Assembly (NCBI GenBank): GCA_014871385.1
Contig: CM026421.1
Span: 24,831,752 to 24,895,751 of the forward strand
Length of the DNA: 64,000 nucleotides
Reading direction: 5' to 3'
Source: Ceratodon purpureus
Taxonomy: Eukaryota; Streptophyta; Bryopsida; Pseudoditrichales; Ditrichaceae
Part shown: positions 48,161 to 59,681 of the stretch, piece after piece
Layout of the letters: every line of letters starts with the position of its first letter
Position numbering within the stretch: the stretch's first letter is position 1
Position numbers and translations under genes: made by a program
The notes under the pieces: generated by a model
The model's database searches: none
What the model was told of the DNA's origin: nothing
What the model saw: the letters and a program-made list of their open reading frames with translations, nothing else

Positions 48161-49199
48161 GATGGATTTTTTATTTTTTTTTAAATGAAATTTGCAATAG
48201 GTATGGACATAAAGCTTAAATAAGAGTTTATAAGTTATTGAGATTACGGTTTGGATGGTTTCTTTTAAAATTTTACAAGGCATATAAACTAGAGTATCTG
48301 AATTTTTTGCCAACATTAAAAAAAACATTTGTCAATATACAATGGTACTTCTTATATTAACCTTTAATTATTAGAGAAATAAGCACTTTAACAACAAAAA
48401 ATGTCCACTAAGAATTACTACAACGTTGTATTTTTTTTATTTTTTTTGGGTGGACATTCTTCTCATAGCTATTTCTCGGTAATCCTACCTTTGAACAATC
48501 AACGAGTCCATACCATCATCGACTACCTCGAATACAATTTGAGGGTACAAACTCCCCGCATCTTGTTGAGCCTAATCCATCTAACGTTTGTGACTGTTAA
48601 AGGGATTTTTTGCCTTTTTATCTAGGAGCAGTAAAACATGAGCAGTAACAGTAAACTGCTAGTTAGTTACTGCGTTTTTCTTAGTTACTGCGTTTTGGAT
48701 GAAGTTTTGACAGTCGGATGAAAAATTGACTCGGATGAAAAACGGACAGATTGGTGGCGACGGTTAGGGTTTGGGGGGGGGGGGGGGGGGTAGTGAGGAG
48801 TTAGGCCTTGGCGGCTCTCACTCCCTCTCTCTCCCTTTGTAGATTTGCTTTGGCTATGGAGCTTAGATGAGGATTAGGACGTTAGGAAGTTGTTGGGTAG
48901 TAGGAGCAAGACAGTAAGGGGCAGAACTGATTGTATATGACAAGCTTTTATTGCTGAAACTATAACTCTTTGAATACATTGGGTTTTGGGTACATTGAAT
49001 GCTAGGGTTTGTTGGGAATGAGTGTTGGGTTGTTGGATTAGTGGCATTGATGGCAGTTTTACTGGAGCAGGAGCAGGGTTTGTTGGGTGCAGCATGGGGG
49101 CAGGATCTCTATAGGCATCAAAGTAAAGGGTAGTATTAATTTTTGTGGGTTTCCCTTACGACTTGGATCAGTAGACTAGCTTTCAAAGGGTGAGCTAAA
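48161..49199. other. unassigned, contains an 18-base G run at 48773-48790
   Basis: The homopolymer G run lies in a slightly GC-richer block (48700-48850). No gene was recognised. A short imperfect duplication (tagttactgcgttt twice) lies near 48660-48695. Confidence 0.45.
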
Positions 49200-51591
49200 T
49201 CACCCTTTAACAGTGACCACGTTTGTCATCATGGCTTGGAGATGTTGCACGAATTCTAAACCACCTTCTATTAGTAATTCTCTGGACTCTTCTACAAATT
49301 TATCAGTGACTTGTAGAGATTCTTTTATAGAAAGTTGGATTTATCTAGCCCCTTCTACATGTGTAGATATACCACCTCCATCAAAGTCTTGTAGAACAAA
49401 ATTGACCTCTATGTTAATAATATCCTCGACATATTTTTCATCTTCATCTTCGTCGAAGTCTTTAAATGGATCTATTAAAATACTATGTTCAAACATAGTT
49501 TGAAGCCCTCTACGTAGCAAACCATAATAAGTATTAAGGAATTCCAACATGTCATTCCACAAAATATATTGAAAAACTTGATAATAACAAGTTGATGTTT
49601 ACACACGTTCCCACGAATGGCCCATTCACTAAAACATGATGACATACTTGGTGTAAGCATCCAAAATGTCATACCATCATCTAAGGGCATTTTGACACTC
49701 CACCTGCCAAACTCCTTCAATTGTAGAATATCTTTGAACATGTTTGATAGGTATAGCCTTAACCTTATCTACTCTGCTTGCCACAATCTTTTCAACGTGC
49801 TTATTCAACACAAATTCGTTTATCTTCCTTCCATCATTGTACATGTAATGTATCTTTATTGGATTAGTCAACCGCCATACTATGGAATCCATCCTTCTCC
49901 CCCAAAGCTGGTGATTGTTAATCTTCATCCATCTCTTAAGAGCAATATGATATGACTCAATGCTAGCTTGCGTGTCTTGATTCGAATGGGGGTTTCTTCG
50001 TTGACCAATAAGATATGTCTCTTAAAAAAAATACAATACAAAATGTTGCATTAGTATATATGTTTGTATATAAAATGCCAGACTTCTATAAACAGTGTTT
50101 TCACTCTATAAATCTAAGAGAATTGAAAGAATTGGAAATAGAAATATTAATTAATTTTTGAAATGATACAAAGAGAAACTCACATTGATGGTCATAATGA
50201 ACCTCAATGTACTTTTCCATACTTTTGATATATAAAAATTGGAACATAGTTTTGCTCCATACACGAGCACGCTTCAAGAAATCCTCCTCTGCTTCTTGGT
50301 ATTTAATGGGCATGTTCAAGAAAGAATGCAATTACTGATACATAAGCTCTCTCAAAAAACCTAGATTGAGTACTTAGGTCCAACTGTGGTTTTTCCAATT
50401 CTTTAGAACATGGAAAGCAAATAAATATATAGGAATCTCTGCTTCAGGCTAAGCCCATTTCAAAACATTCCTCTATTGTACAACATCTTCAACAATAATT
50501 CACGATGGTAGAAAATCAAATCTTGTACCTTTCATGATTCTCCAAAAAGGTTCTAGCCACAATACTAAATCCTCCTCTAATGATCGGCTACTTAACATCC
50601 ATGCAATAGGAATGTCATTTCTCCAGTAATTAAAGACAAGCAAAGAATAAAGAGGGTATTGAGAGACATTTATACCAAAAGTTGCATCCATTGCAATGGC
50701 CCCATTATGTCCATATTTTAGCATCATTTCTTTTTGCGAAGGAGTTTGAATACCAATAATAAAAGGTAAATTGGTCACGTCATCCTTATCATTCCACATG
50801 AAGACATTCTTATGATGCACCTTCATCTACATCTTCACACTTTCAAAGTCATTAGGGTGTCGGTACAAGACTCCCACCTTGAGTCTACTCTCATAATAAT
50901 CAATGTCTCGTAGCTCTACAAAATCATCACGGATCTCAAGACACTTCATCTTCCTCCTCTTAATCTAATTCCGTCTATGCTCCTCATAAACTTATTTGGT
51001 AATGAATCCTATTCTTAAACGTATTTTGATCCATTTTTTTAACTGAAGGGACATTCTTGGTTGATAAGTTGACTTTCTTCCTATAGAATGTTTGTCTTCT
51101 AATCCATGTACAAGTGTCCCGTCTTCCTTATTGTGGTCAACATAGTGATAAGCAACCTCAGCAACATCCGGCCTCAGCAAGAATTGCTTGATAGAAAATC
51201 TAGCTAGGCATCCTTATTTTTTTGAATGGAAATGAGCATGATGCCTTCTATGATCTTTAGGACCGAAAGGACACTTATAATAAACATGCTCAATGTAGGA
51301 GTCTACCTGAGGCCTTAACACATGTGTTTCTTTGATCCTCTCAGCAACGTTCCATCCCGCTTCTATTCCACCTTCACATGTTTGTCCCTTCAAGAAATCT
51401 TCCACTTTGTCAAAGGGAATGTATGCACATATGATAGTAGTCGTGTTTCCATAGCCTTTTCCTGCTCTTTGCTTCCATACAAGGTCTTGAAAGGAAATTG
51501 GTCCTAAGGGGGGACTTTGAGGTACAATGGAATCTTCTTTTCGCTGAGACATTTTGTAATCTACACATGGAAATAATACATAGTACATCAA
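49200..51591 (-). pseudogene. MULE-type transposase with SWIM zinc finger, decayed
   Basis: Read from 51591 downward, frames give an N-terminal Cys/His-rich region (Y-Y-K-C-P-F-G and R-R-H-H-A-H at about 51240-51290). A MULE catalytic block follows, A-M-D-A-T-F-G-I-N with Y-P-L-Y-S-L-L-V-F (about 50640-50710). Then comes an E-S-Y-H-like helix (about 49960), and a SWIM-type motif W-A-I-R-G-N-V-C-K-H near 49610. This domain order is that of Mutator-like transposases and their FAR1/SWIM relatives. Multiple stops and frameshifts separate the blocks, so no intact enzyme is encoded. The inverted tandem arrays on both sides may be its terminal regions. Alternatively it is a decayed host SWIM-domain gene. 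Confidence 0.72.
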
Positions 51592-51815
51592 ATAATTAAA
51601 ATCATAAGTATAATCAAAGAAGCCTAAGTAAATAAATTATCAAATTATAAAGAAAATAAAATTAAAAGCGATATGAACACAAAAACAATCATACCTAAAC
51701 AAAACAATGCACCTTCATAACTGAGCACCATCACAAAGCTTAAATTAGATTTATCATGAGAACTTGAAATTATTTTCAAGAGAAGCATACATAGACAACC
51801 CTCATAACTCTCTAG

Positions 51816-52422
51816 CCCCTAAATGCACTGGCGACCAAAATGTGGTCGCAGCCTATTTTGGGCAGGCTGCTACGGTGTCAAAAATAATTATTAAGTTTTG
51901 AAATTTTGTATTATTTTTGATTATTTTTGAAAAGTTTTGAAAAGTTTTTGGTTACTTGTTACATCATTTTCACTATTGGAACTGATAATATCTACTTTTA
52001 TGTAGACAAAATTAGTAGTTTAGTTTTTCCCTCTATTCTACATCTTATTCTAATTATTTATGGTTTGAAGATGAAAATCAAGGTTTAATGTTTTGAATTT
52101 TTTTGTGAAGAATCTCAAGTCATTTTTTAAATAGAATATTTAATTGCCCATTCTAAAATTTTAAAGCATATTTTCTGAAAATTCGTTGAAGCCAAGATTT
52201 TAGTTTTTTGAAGGATTGGAAATAACTTGTCTTGGAAGTTCAAACATCATGATCTTGTGATTGGTTTGGTTTCTGACTCTAAGAATTTGAGAAATAGCTT
52301 TTTTAGGAGTTATTTATAAGATTCTATGGGTGAAATTGCAAAAGAATGTTATGAAATTAAAAAAATCAGCTTGCTTTACAAAGAGGTATCAAAAGACATA
52401 AATTTTCAAGAGCATTTAGGGG
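51816..52422 (-). mobile_element. CCCCTAAA element, subfamily D, CTAG-flanked, 607 bp
   Basis: It starts CCCCTAAATGCACTGG and ends AGAGCATTTAGGGG. CTAG stands outside both ends (51812-51815, 52423-52426). It is related to 10866-11786 but lacks about 310 bp of its interior. The shared motif is eroded to agattctatgggtgaaat. It lies upstream of the MULE pseudogene. Confidence 0.75.
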
Positions 52423-52474
52423 CTAGACAATATCCATCATGAAGACCTTATAAATTATATCATGACCTAGAAAA

Positions 52475-53830
52475 CATACCCATCATAAGCTAACTTTGAA
52501 TTGAATCACAACTCTTTGAGCAATACCCATTATAAGCTAACTTTGAATTGAATCACAACTCTTTGAGCAATACCCATCATGTCTAAGTTTTTAAGCAAAA
52601 ATATTTATCTATGATCGCACTTCATGGTTTCCTAATGACTCTATGATAAAGAAAAAAAAAAAATTAAAAAAAAATGAGAAATTTCAAGCACATAACAACT
52701 TTGAATGGCACACTATAAATTGGGGCCAATACCCATCATAGGCCCGAATGAAGTTATATCACAAAACGTTGAAACAATCATTAAAATAAGCACACTTAGA
52801 CATACCTTCTAAGTCCTCAGATAATAGGGGGAGAGCACAATAAAGTGGACCACAAAGTGCAAAATGTGACCACTAACAAGTGAATATGGAGTGTGCTGTT
52901 TTTGAAGGCTCAAAGCTGATTTTGAGGATTTTGGTGTAGTTTTTGAGCATTTTAGTCACTTTCTAAGGCGTCATAAGGTATCTTACACACACCTTCATAA
53001 AAAGAACATCCTGAATTGAAACTAAATTTGACCACTACTCTAAATCATGAAAATGAACTTTTCCAAAGTCTTGATTTCTTCATTTGGGGCCCTCTATTGT
53101 CTTTAGATGATTTTTTTTTCAATTTAAAAAACAATGTTCGGTGAAAAAAAAGTGACAAAAAGTATCGCGGAAAAGACCCTCTTAAAAAGCATCCTTGCGA
53201 TACTTTTGGAACCCTAAATCAATCAATGAGTATATGAATTGACTATTTTAGGATACCTTTTAAACATACGGAGGGCCCCGCGAAATTAAAAGTGATTTCG
53301 GACAAAACTCTAAACCATTTTGTTCACTTTTCCAAATGAGTCCATTCACTTTGCCCGAGTTCGACGTCTCCGTTTTCCATTGTAAACTCAATGTCCTCTC
53401 TCGCAACTTTGGGAAGTTGAAGAAGATCAAGTCTACTTTCCGTATCCCAAACTCAATCTTGCATCGACATAACATAGATCCCACTTTCCTTAGTGTTTAC
53501 AGAAGGGGCTGAAATTGGTGAAAAGATAAGCACTTTTTTGGTTCACTTTATTGTGCTTCCCCCCAATACCTATCATGAACATAATTTTAAATCCATCGCC
53601 ATCTTAAGGGTTTACTTATCTTGGCATTACCCATCATAGAGCGATTTTAAAATGTATCACAATCTCTTGGAAATACCCATTATAGAGATTTTGAAATGCA
53701 TCATGTCTTCAAGGAGATACCCATCATAGACTACATATGAGATAAATCACAACCACGTGGAGGAAATACCTATCACGGAGATACTTTAGAATACATCACA
53801 ACTCTTTAAGCCATACCCATAGTGATTTCA
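52475..53830 (-). repeat. degenerate tandem repeat, right array (interrupted)
   Basis: Positions 52475-52580 hold two nearly identical 47-bp units (ctaactttgaattgaatcac and caatacccat). Positions 53565-53830 hold about five more diverged units with tacccatcatag. Both are reverse complements of the 47640-48160 units. The element 52827-53564 splits the array. Confidence 0.65.
52827..53564. mobile_element. TIR element in the right array, 738 bp
   Basis: The left end GGGGGAGAGCACAATAAAGT and the right end, reverse-complemented, GGGGGGAAGCACAATAAAGT continue as inverted repeats for about 35 bp. AATA stands outside both ends (52823-52826, 53565-53568), a possible 4-bp duplication. No coding sequence and no superfamily assignment. 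Confidence 0.65.
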
Positions 53831-54689
53831 TTTCTACAAAAAAATGATAACTCTGCTTTGTGTAATCATTCTATAACACCTATAAACCTAGCAAATAAAA
53901 AACTATTAAATCGTTACAACAATATGCCGTTAAAATATAAACCATTCAAATGTGCATATTTTTTTAATGGATGCAATAAAATGAAAACAAATAAAACTAA
54001 TGAGTTAAAGGTTTAAAACATACCCCATTCAAAACTTCAATGGTGCTTGACTTACAAATCTCCTTAGAAACCACAAATAATATCCACTCCAATTTATGTG
54101 CACAAAAAGTTTTAGCTCCTCTCATTTTACTAGTTAGGAGGCAATTTCAAGTTGCAATAGTTCTTTTAAATGGAGGTGGGTTCATAAGGATGATTGCACA
54201 ATAAGGCCAAAAAGCCCCATTCATCCACATGTCAAGGTAACCATGGGTTCGAACCATGGGTTATAAGAAACCAAACGGACCATTTACGGAATACATCCGG
54301 TAAGGTATTAGACTGTGGGGGTTGATTCTCCCTGGCCCACTCGTGTACAGATTTTCCCAGCTGGTGTCGAATTGCTCAAGAGCCGAGATCATGGTTAATT
54401 CTCGGGAGGTGTGAGCACCCGGATTAGAACTGGCGTTAATCCTACATAATCTATATCGCTATAGAACCCAATCACCAAATGCTACTTTTCGTAGCGGCTA
54501 CAGGCAACCCCTCTAGCTCAAATAGTTTATTTCGCTATTTCCTTTGGGACAAAACTCGCAGAACGCCAACAGCATAAACCCCACAAACCAGCGAACCAGA
54601 GCCCCGCTCGAGAGGCGCGAAATCATGTTTCGGTCATGAAGGGAAGCAATGGGCAAAGGACATTCACAGTCGAAACCTGCGAAAGAAGA
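53831..54689. other. unassigned, with a possible SINE at 54177-54480
   Basis: GGTTCGAACCATGG at 54246-54259 is a perfect pol III B-box core. A weak A-box-like sequence lies about 65 bp upstream and about 200 bp of GC-richer sequence follows. Positions 54500-54600 resemble the promoter-proximal blocks at 40555-40640 and 55744-55850 (aacagcataaaccccacaaaccagcgaa). This suggests a third, partial copy of the Stig1 gene upstream region. Confidence 0.35.
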
Positions 54690-56127
54690 TCGAAGTGTGC
54701 AGTTTGGGTTCATTAGGTGTATACTAAGTTACATGCATTGGTGCATCCAGCATCAATATCTTTCGGATGAGGAGTCATCGGTCTCAGACCTGCTCATTGA
54801 TCAACACTGTTGAAAAATCCAGTTGATTGTCAATACTTAAATTTCACGGCCAATTACAAGTAATCAATGGTTGCTAGCAAGTTGAATCCTGACGTAAGTT
54901 TCTAACGAATCGACACGATAATTCTCCCGCTACCAATAAGCTGCCAGATGGTTCATCAACAAGCTGGAAGAGTTTCAAAATCAGCGACTGTCTTACGATG
55001 ATCCATCAACGAATACGTGAACATCAAGAGAAGAATATCGTATTGTCCGAATACGGGCAGCACTTTCAGATAAGTTATCGTACTACTTCAGAAAGCCACA
55101 TCCATCATGGACATTGTGAAACAAGCTGCAAACTACTCGGTGCTTGATTGACTGCAAACTTGCAGAGGACGTTCAGATTCCAATCTTGAATCATCAAAAC
55201 CACCAAATACATGAAATCATCGCTCACATACATACGATCGTCACTTGCAACTCATTAGTACTACCAGAAACCCGAGAGCTAAAAAACATGAATATAAGAC
55301 ACTAAAAATGCACGGACCCACATCCCATTTTTGTGCGCCGCTAGAGGCAACCCACATCCCACTTTCAAATGTAAAACACCAGCGCTAGAGTCAACCCCCG
55401 CTTGCTCAAAACGTTTCACTGTACAATTATCTCCATCTCCATAACACGTTCCTGCATTCGGGCGCCCACTGTGGCCAATACTAATTGCGACGTCATCATC
55501 CGTCACAGCTAGCCTCATAAGCACAGCAATCCTTTCCTACACACCGACGATCTATGGATACTAGAATAGGCGACTGGGACTGTTGCGGTGACCACAATAA
55601 CTTTCCGGGAGGGGTAGATCACCATTTGACCGACGCACACCTGGAATATAATTACTATTAGTTCTTCATACATTCAACATAACGCAACCCCATCACAAAC
55701 TACCACGCTCTCACATCCCATTCTAATAAGAGGCTAAAGCCAACCCCGCCACCTTAAACCGTTTAATTTTATTAAAGTTTTGCAACATATTGGAGTAAGA
55801 CTCCAGCAGAAAACAACCCCGCAACACAGCGAAGCACAGCTAAACCCAGAAGGAGGGACGAAAGAAGCGACACGGACAAATCACGAAGAGCAGCAATTGA
55901 ATCAAAACTAACCAAATATACAAACGATGTTCCTACATCGCGGATGCCAATTGTGGCAACCTGCATTACGTCGCACTTGCATCGTGCATACAGTGCTTCT
56001 TCTCTACCGACGATCTGTGAGGATAAGAATCACCCTCTTGCTCCGTTCTCACTCGTCGAGTCTCGACCTACGGTCCACGGTGTTGTCTGTGTGATTGCTA
56101 CCACCCAGTTACAATCACTACTACACC

Positions 56128-57513
56128 ATGGCTTCCACTGGTGCTGCTGCCAACGCAGTGATCATCATCGGCGCAGTACTGCTCCTCTGCAGCCTTCACA
56201 TTGGTGCGTGACGGATTGTTGGCTGCACAAGGAAGATAAGGGTGTGAGCTTGATAGACTTTGAATTCAGTTGCTGACCGGTACTTGTGGAATTGTTGTGC
56301 AGATGCCAAGCCGAGGTACAACGATGTGGACAACTGTGGGAAATGCAAACACAAGTGTCCGCGGGCGCCGCCCCACAGCGAGCGCACATGCAAGAACGGG
56401 AAGTGCGGCACGAAATGCAAGCGGGGATGGCTGGACTGCGATCAAAAGAAGGCCAATGGGTGCGAGGTGGATGTGAAGAGTCTGAAGACCGATGTCAAGA
56501 ACTGCGGTAGCTGCGGGAACGTTTGCCCGGTGCCACTTTCGAACCAATTTGGAACTGGTTTGGCTACTTGCACCAAGGGCGTGTGCGGACATACACTGAC
56601 TTGCGCAACGGGTTTCGCGGACTGTGACGGCGATCCCAGCAATGGGTGTGAGTTGGATGTGAAGAGCAACGTCAATAACTGCGGTAGCTGTGGCAGCGTT
56701 TGCCCGACAGGTCAGTTGGGTACTGGTGCGCCTACTTGCACCGATGGCGTGTGCGGACTTGCATCGACTTGCGCAAAGGATTTCGAGGACTGTGACAGCG
56801 ATCCCTCCAATGGCTGCGAGTCAGATGTTAGGAGCGACGTGAAAAACTGCGGTAGCTGCGGCACCGTTTGCCCGGTGCCACTTTCAAATCAGTATGGAAC
56901 TGGTGCGGCTACTTGCACCCGAGGGGTATGTGGATACACACTGACTTGCGCAAAGAATTTCGCGGACTGTGACGGCGATCCCAGCAATGGCTGTGAAATA
57001 GATCTTGTGGGTGTTTCTTCTGGCCCCGACCACTGTGGTAGCTGCGATAATGCATGCCCCGCCTCCAAGAACTCGACCGCTTGGGCGTACTGCAATGACG
57101 GAGTCTGCACTTTTGAGTGCAATTTTTTCCTAGGGCTTGGAAATTGCGACAATGATTACAGCAACGGCTGCGAAACGTATCTCCTTAACAACGTGAACAA
57201 CTGTGGGGCTTGTGGTCAAGTCTGCACTACTCCTCCCAAGGGCCAGATTGCTTGCAGTGGAGGTGGCTGCGCAGGTAACTGCGTCAAAGGATTTTATGAG
57301 AATTGCGACGGGAATCCCAACAATGGCTGCGAAACCCTTGTGTGGTCCGACGTAAATCACTGTGGAAGCTGCGGAAATGTCTGCCCCTCCCCTCCCAACG
57401 CCACCCCTAGTTGCAGCTCCAACGCGTGCAAGTTCACCTGCAAGGCCGGATTCTCGGATTGCGACTTGGTTGCAAGCAATGGCTGCGAGGTTCAAGGCGT
57501 CTGCCCACTTTAA
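56128..57513 (+). CDS. secreted Stig1-like cysteine-rich repeat protein B, 428 aa
   Basis: Exons 56128-56203 and 56303-57513 with a 99-bp intron. It has the same structure, signal peptide and seven modules as the paralogue at 40926-42313. Exon 1 encodes an identical signal peptide, the first three modules are almost unchanged, and most differences fall in modules 3 to 6. Copy B gains residues in two loops (G-T-G-A-P-T and S-N-Q-Y-G-T-G) and loses the same number between modules 5 and 6, so both proteins are exactly 428 residues. All core cysteines are kept, which suggests both genes are under selection. Likely role: extracellular disulfide-rich protein, function unknown. Confidence 0.9.
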
Positions 57514-59265
57514 TGCGTAGCCTCGGTGACATCATCTGAAGAGCTGGCTTGTTAGAATTAGTATATTGATGCCAATTGAACACTGAACTCCTTCGCAGTA
57601 TTGCTGAGAGCTTCATCAGGCAGCTAGAGTTTTCTTTGTTCTCGTCTCTGGCTATTTAATTGATAGTTAACATGCATTTCAGTTCTCTGTGCTTTGATAG
57701 AGTTGGGTCATGTGTTAGGACGCCGTTTCTGTTGGCAATAAAGGAAGAGGTGTTTATTTCGTGCTGTGAGCGTTTGCATATTGTTACGTAGTGTACCAAG
57801 TGAGTGAGAACTTGGATGCTGTTTTCGTAATTCGAAGCTTCGTTTCATTGGCGATGTTTGAAATCACCTGAACTTTGTTGTTTTAGGATTCAGTTGCTGT
57901 TTGGGTGGTGTAAGATAGAGATGTTGTAAGTTAATCTGTTTTGCTGCCAAGATTTTCGTTGTTTGGGAGGTCTTTGCTGGATGGTATTCTTCCAAACTCC
58001 AATGAATATTTTAAGTTTTATGACATTCTTGTGCTCAGTTTGAATATATAGAAAGCGAATGGTAAGTTAATTTATATGCTTTTTTGCACATTGAAATGAT
58101 CAATAAGTAATTCTTAATGTTTGAACGTTATTTGTGAGTAGAAAGTAATTTGATATATCTCATCAACGAGAATCAAATACAAATATTATATAAATCTATA
58201 CGGTTAGATCTACCATTCTTATTACCGATATTTTTCTATCATAATTACAAAAACCAATAAGAACGATCAAGAATTACAACACCAATTTATAAATTTTTGG
58301 TCGACTTATGTCTTATGCAACTGATTTGTTGCATTCTTATAAATCTAGAAATTTATTGTACGATTCTCTAAGGATTAACAATTTCTAGAACTTAGAAGCG
58401 AGCATATGTGAAAGGACTAAAAGTTAATAAAAATCATTATAAAATTGATATTTTAGGCATTCAATAACAATATTGAAAATTTTCAGCCAATGAAAAATTG
58501 TTTTAGTCAATATGCTATATATAAGCATGCTACTAATTGGAATTGAAACTTCAAGAATTTCATTTAAATCAAATTTTGACCATTATTTATGCAACAAAGT
58601 GATTTGTATCAAGGTACTACTATAGTCATCAGTTTTATTTACTTTGGTTAATTGTAAAAAGTAGAAAATTGTTCTAGAATTAAATCCAAAGTGATTGTGA
58701 TTTGCGGTACAATATTTGCTATTTTTCATCATTTAAAAGGGCTAAAATTATTTCTTTTTTGATTTGAAAGGCCGATCAATTTTATTTATTTATTTATTTA
58801 TTAATAGTTGATTAATTGTATTATGTTTAATTAAAGCTATAGTTTCTAAATCAAATACAAAACGGCTTTACAAATAACTTATTTATTTGCAAAAGCTAAG
58901 AATTTTTTAAGATCCTACCTTGTGTATGAAAATTGATTTCTTATATTCCTTGAATGCCTTCTATACAAATGTCTTCAACTGCTTGTAAAGCAGTTTTATA
59001 GAAAGAAGGATGTTGAGGATTGAACCTAGGCTTTATGCATAAATGATTTCTTGCTTTAGTTGTTATGAACTCTCCACAATCTACTTTAGCGCAATAAATT
59101 TCAATACTACTAAAATTGATAGTGTCATAAAATACTCAAACTTGTTTAAATAAGCCAAACTAAATTCTGATACTACTAAAACTAATAGTGTCATAAAATA
59201 CTCAAACTTGTTCAAATAAGCCAAACTAAGTAAAATCTTATAGATTTACTGAAACCAACTCCAAA
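57514..59265 (+). other. 3' flank of Stig1-like gene B
   Basis: Non-coding. It matches copy A in blocks at 57514-58160 and 58910-59100. Positions 58160-58780 have no counterpart in copy A that I could align. The TTTA microsatellite at 58779-58802 and the 66-bp tandem duplication at 59104-59230 are local. Confidence 0.55.
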
Positions 59266-59531
59266 TTATGACCATATTTGTTATGTTGAGACTTTTCGTA
59301 GTCTCATACGGAGTGTTTATCCTCAATTCGAGGATGAACCACTTTATTTCTTTATTAATATTTTTTTATAAATAAGTAACAACATCAACTTTTAGACTTT
59401 TGTCTTAGGATCACTATTTGAGTATTATTTATTTTCTTTTTCAATTATTATATTTCTAAATGAAATTTCCAATAATTAGCATTTTATCTCAAAATTAGTA
59501 AAATGTCTCAATATAACGAATATGGTCATAA
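59266..59531. mobile_element. TIR MITE, 266 bp, absent from copy A
   Basis: Inverted ends TTATGACCATATT[T/C]GTTAT match over 27 bp with two differences. In copy A the flanks are joined directly (ccaaagagct at 43474), so the insertion postdates the duplication. The target duplication is not clear: TA is possible if 3 bp were lost in copy A. Same family as 45731-45983. Confidence 0.8.
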
Positions 59532-59681
59532 AGAGTTTTAAAACAACAACATACAACTAATATTAAAGGAGATATCATCTTCTAAAGGTCGGAATTCTAT
59601 AAGTCTGTATCCTTATCATTTCATATTTAAATCTTTTGAGCAAAGTATGAATCTTCTTGCCATTCTTCAAACATTAATTGA

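Noticed and set aside
48773..48790. G run as a structured regulatory element
   Set aside because: A single homopolymer of 18 G in a gene-free region is most simply a slippage tract or assembly feature.
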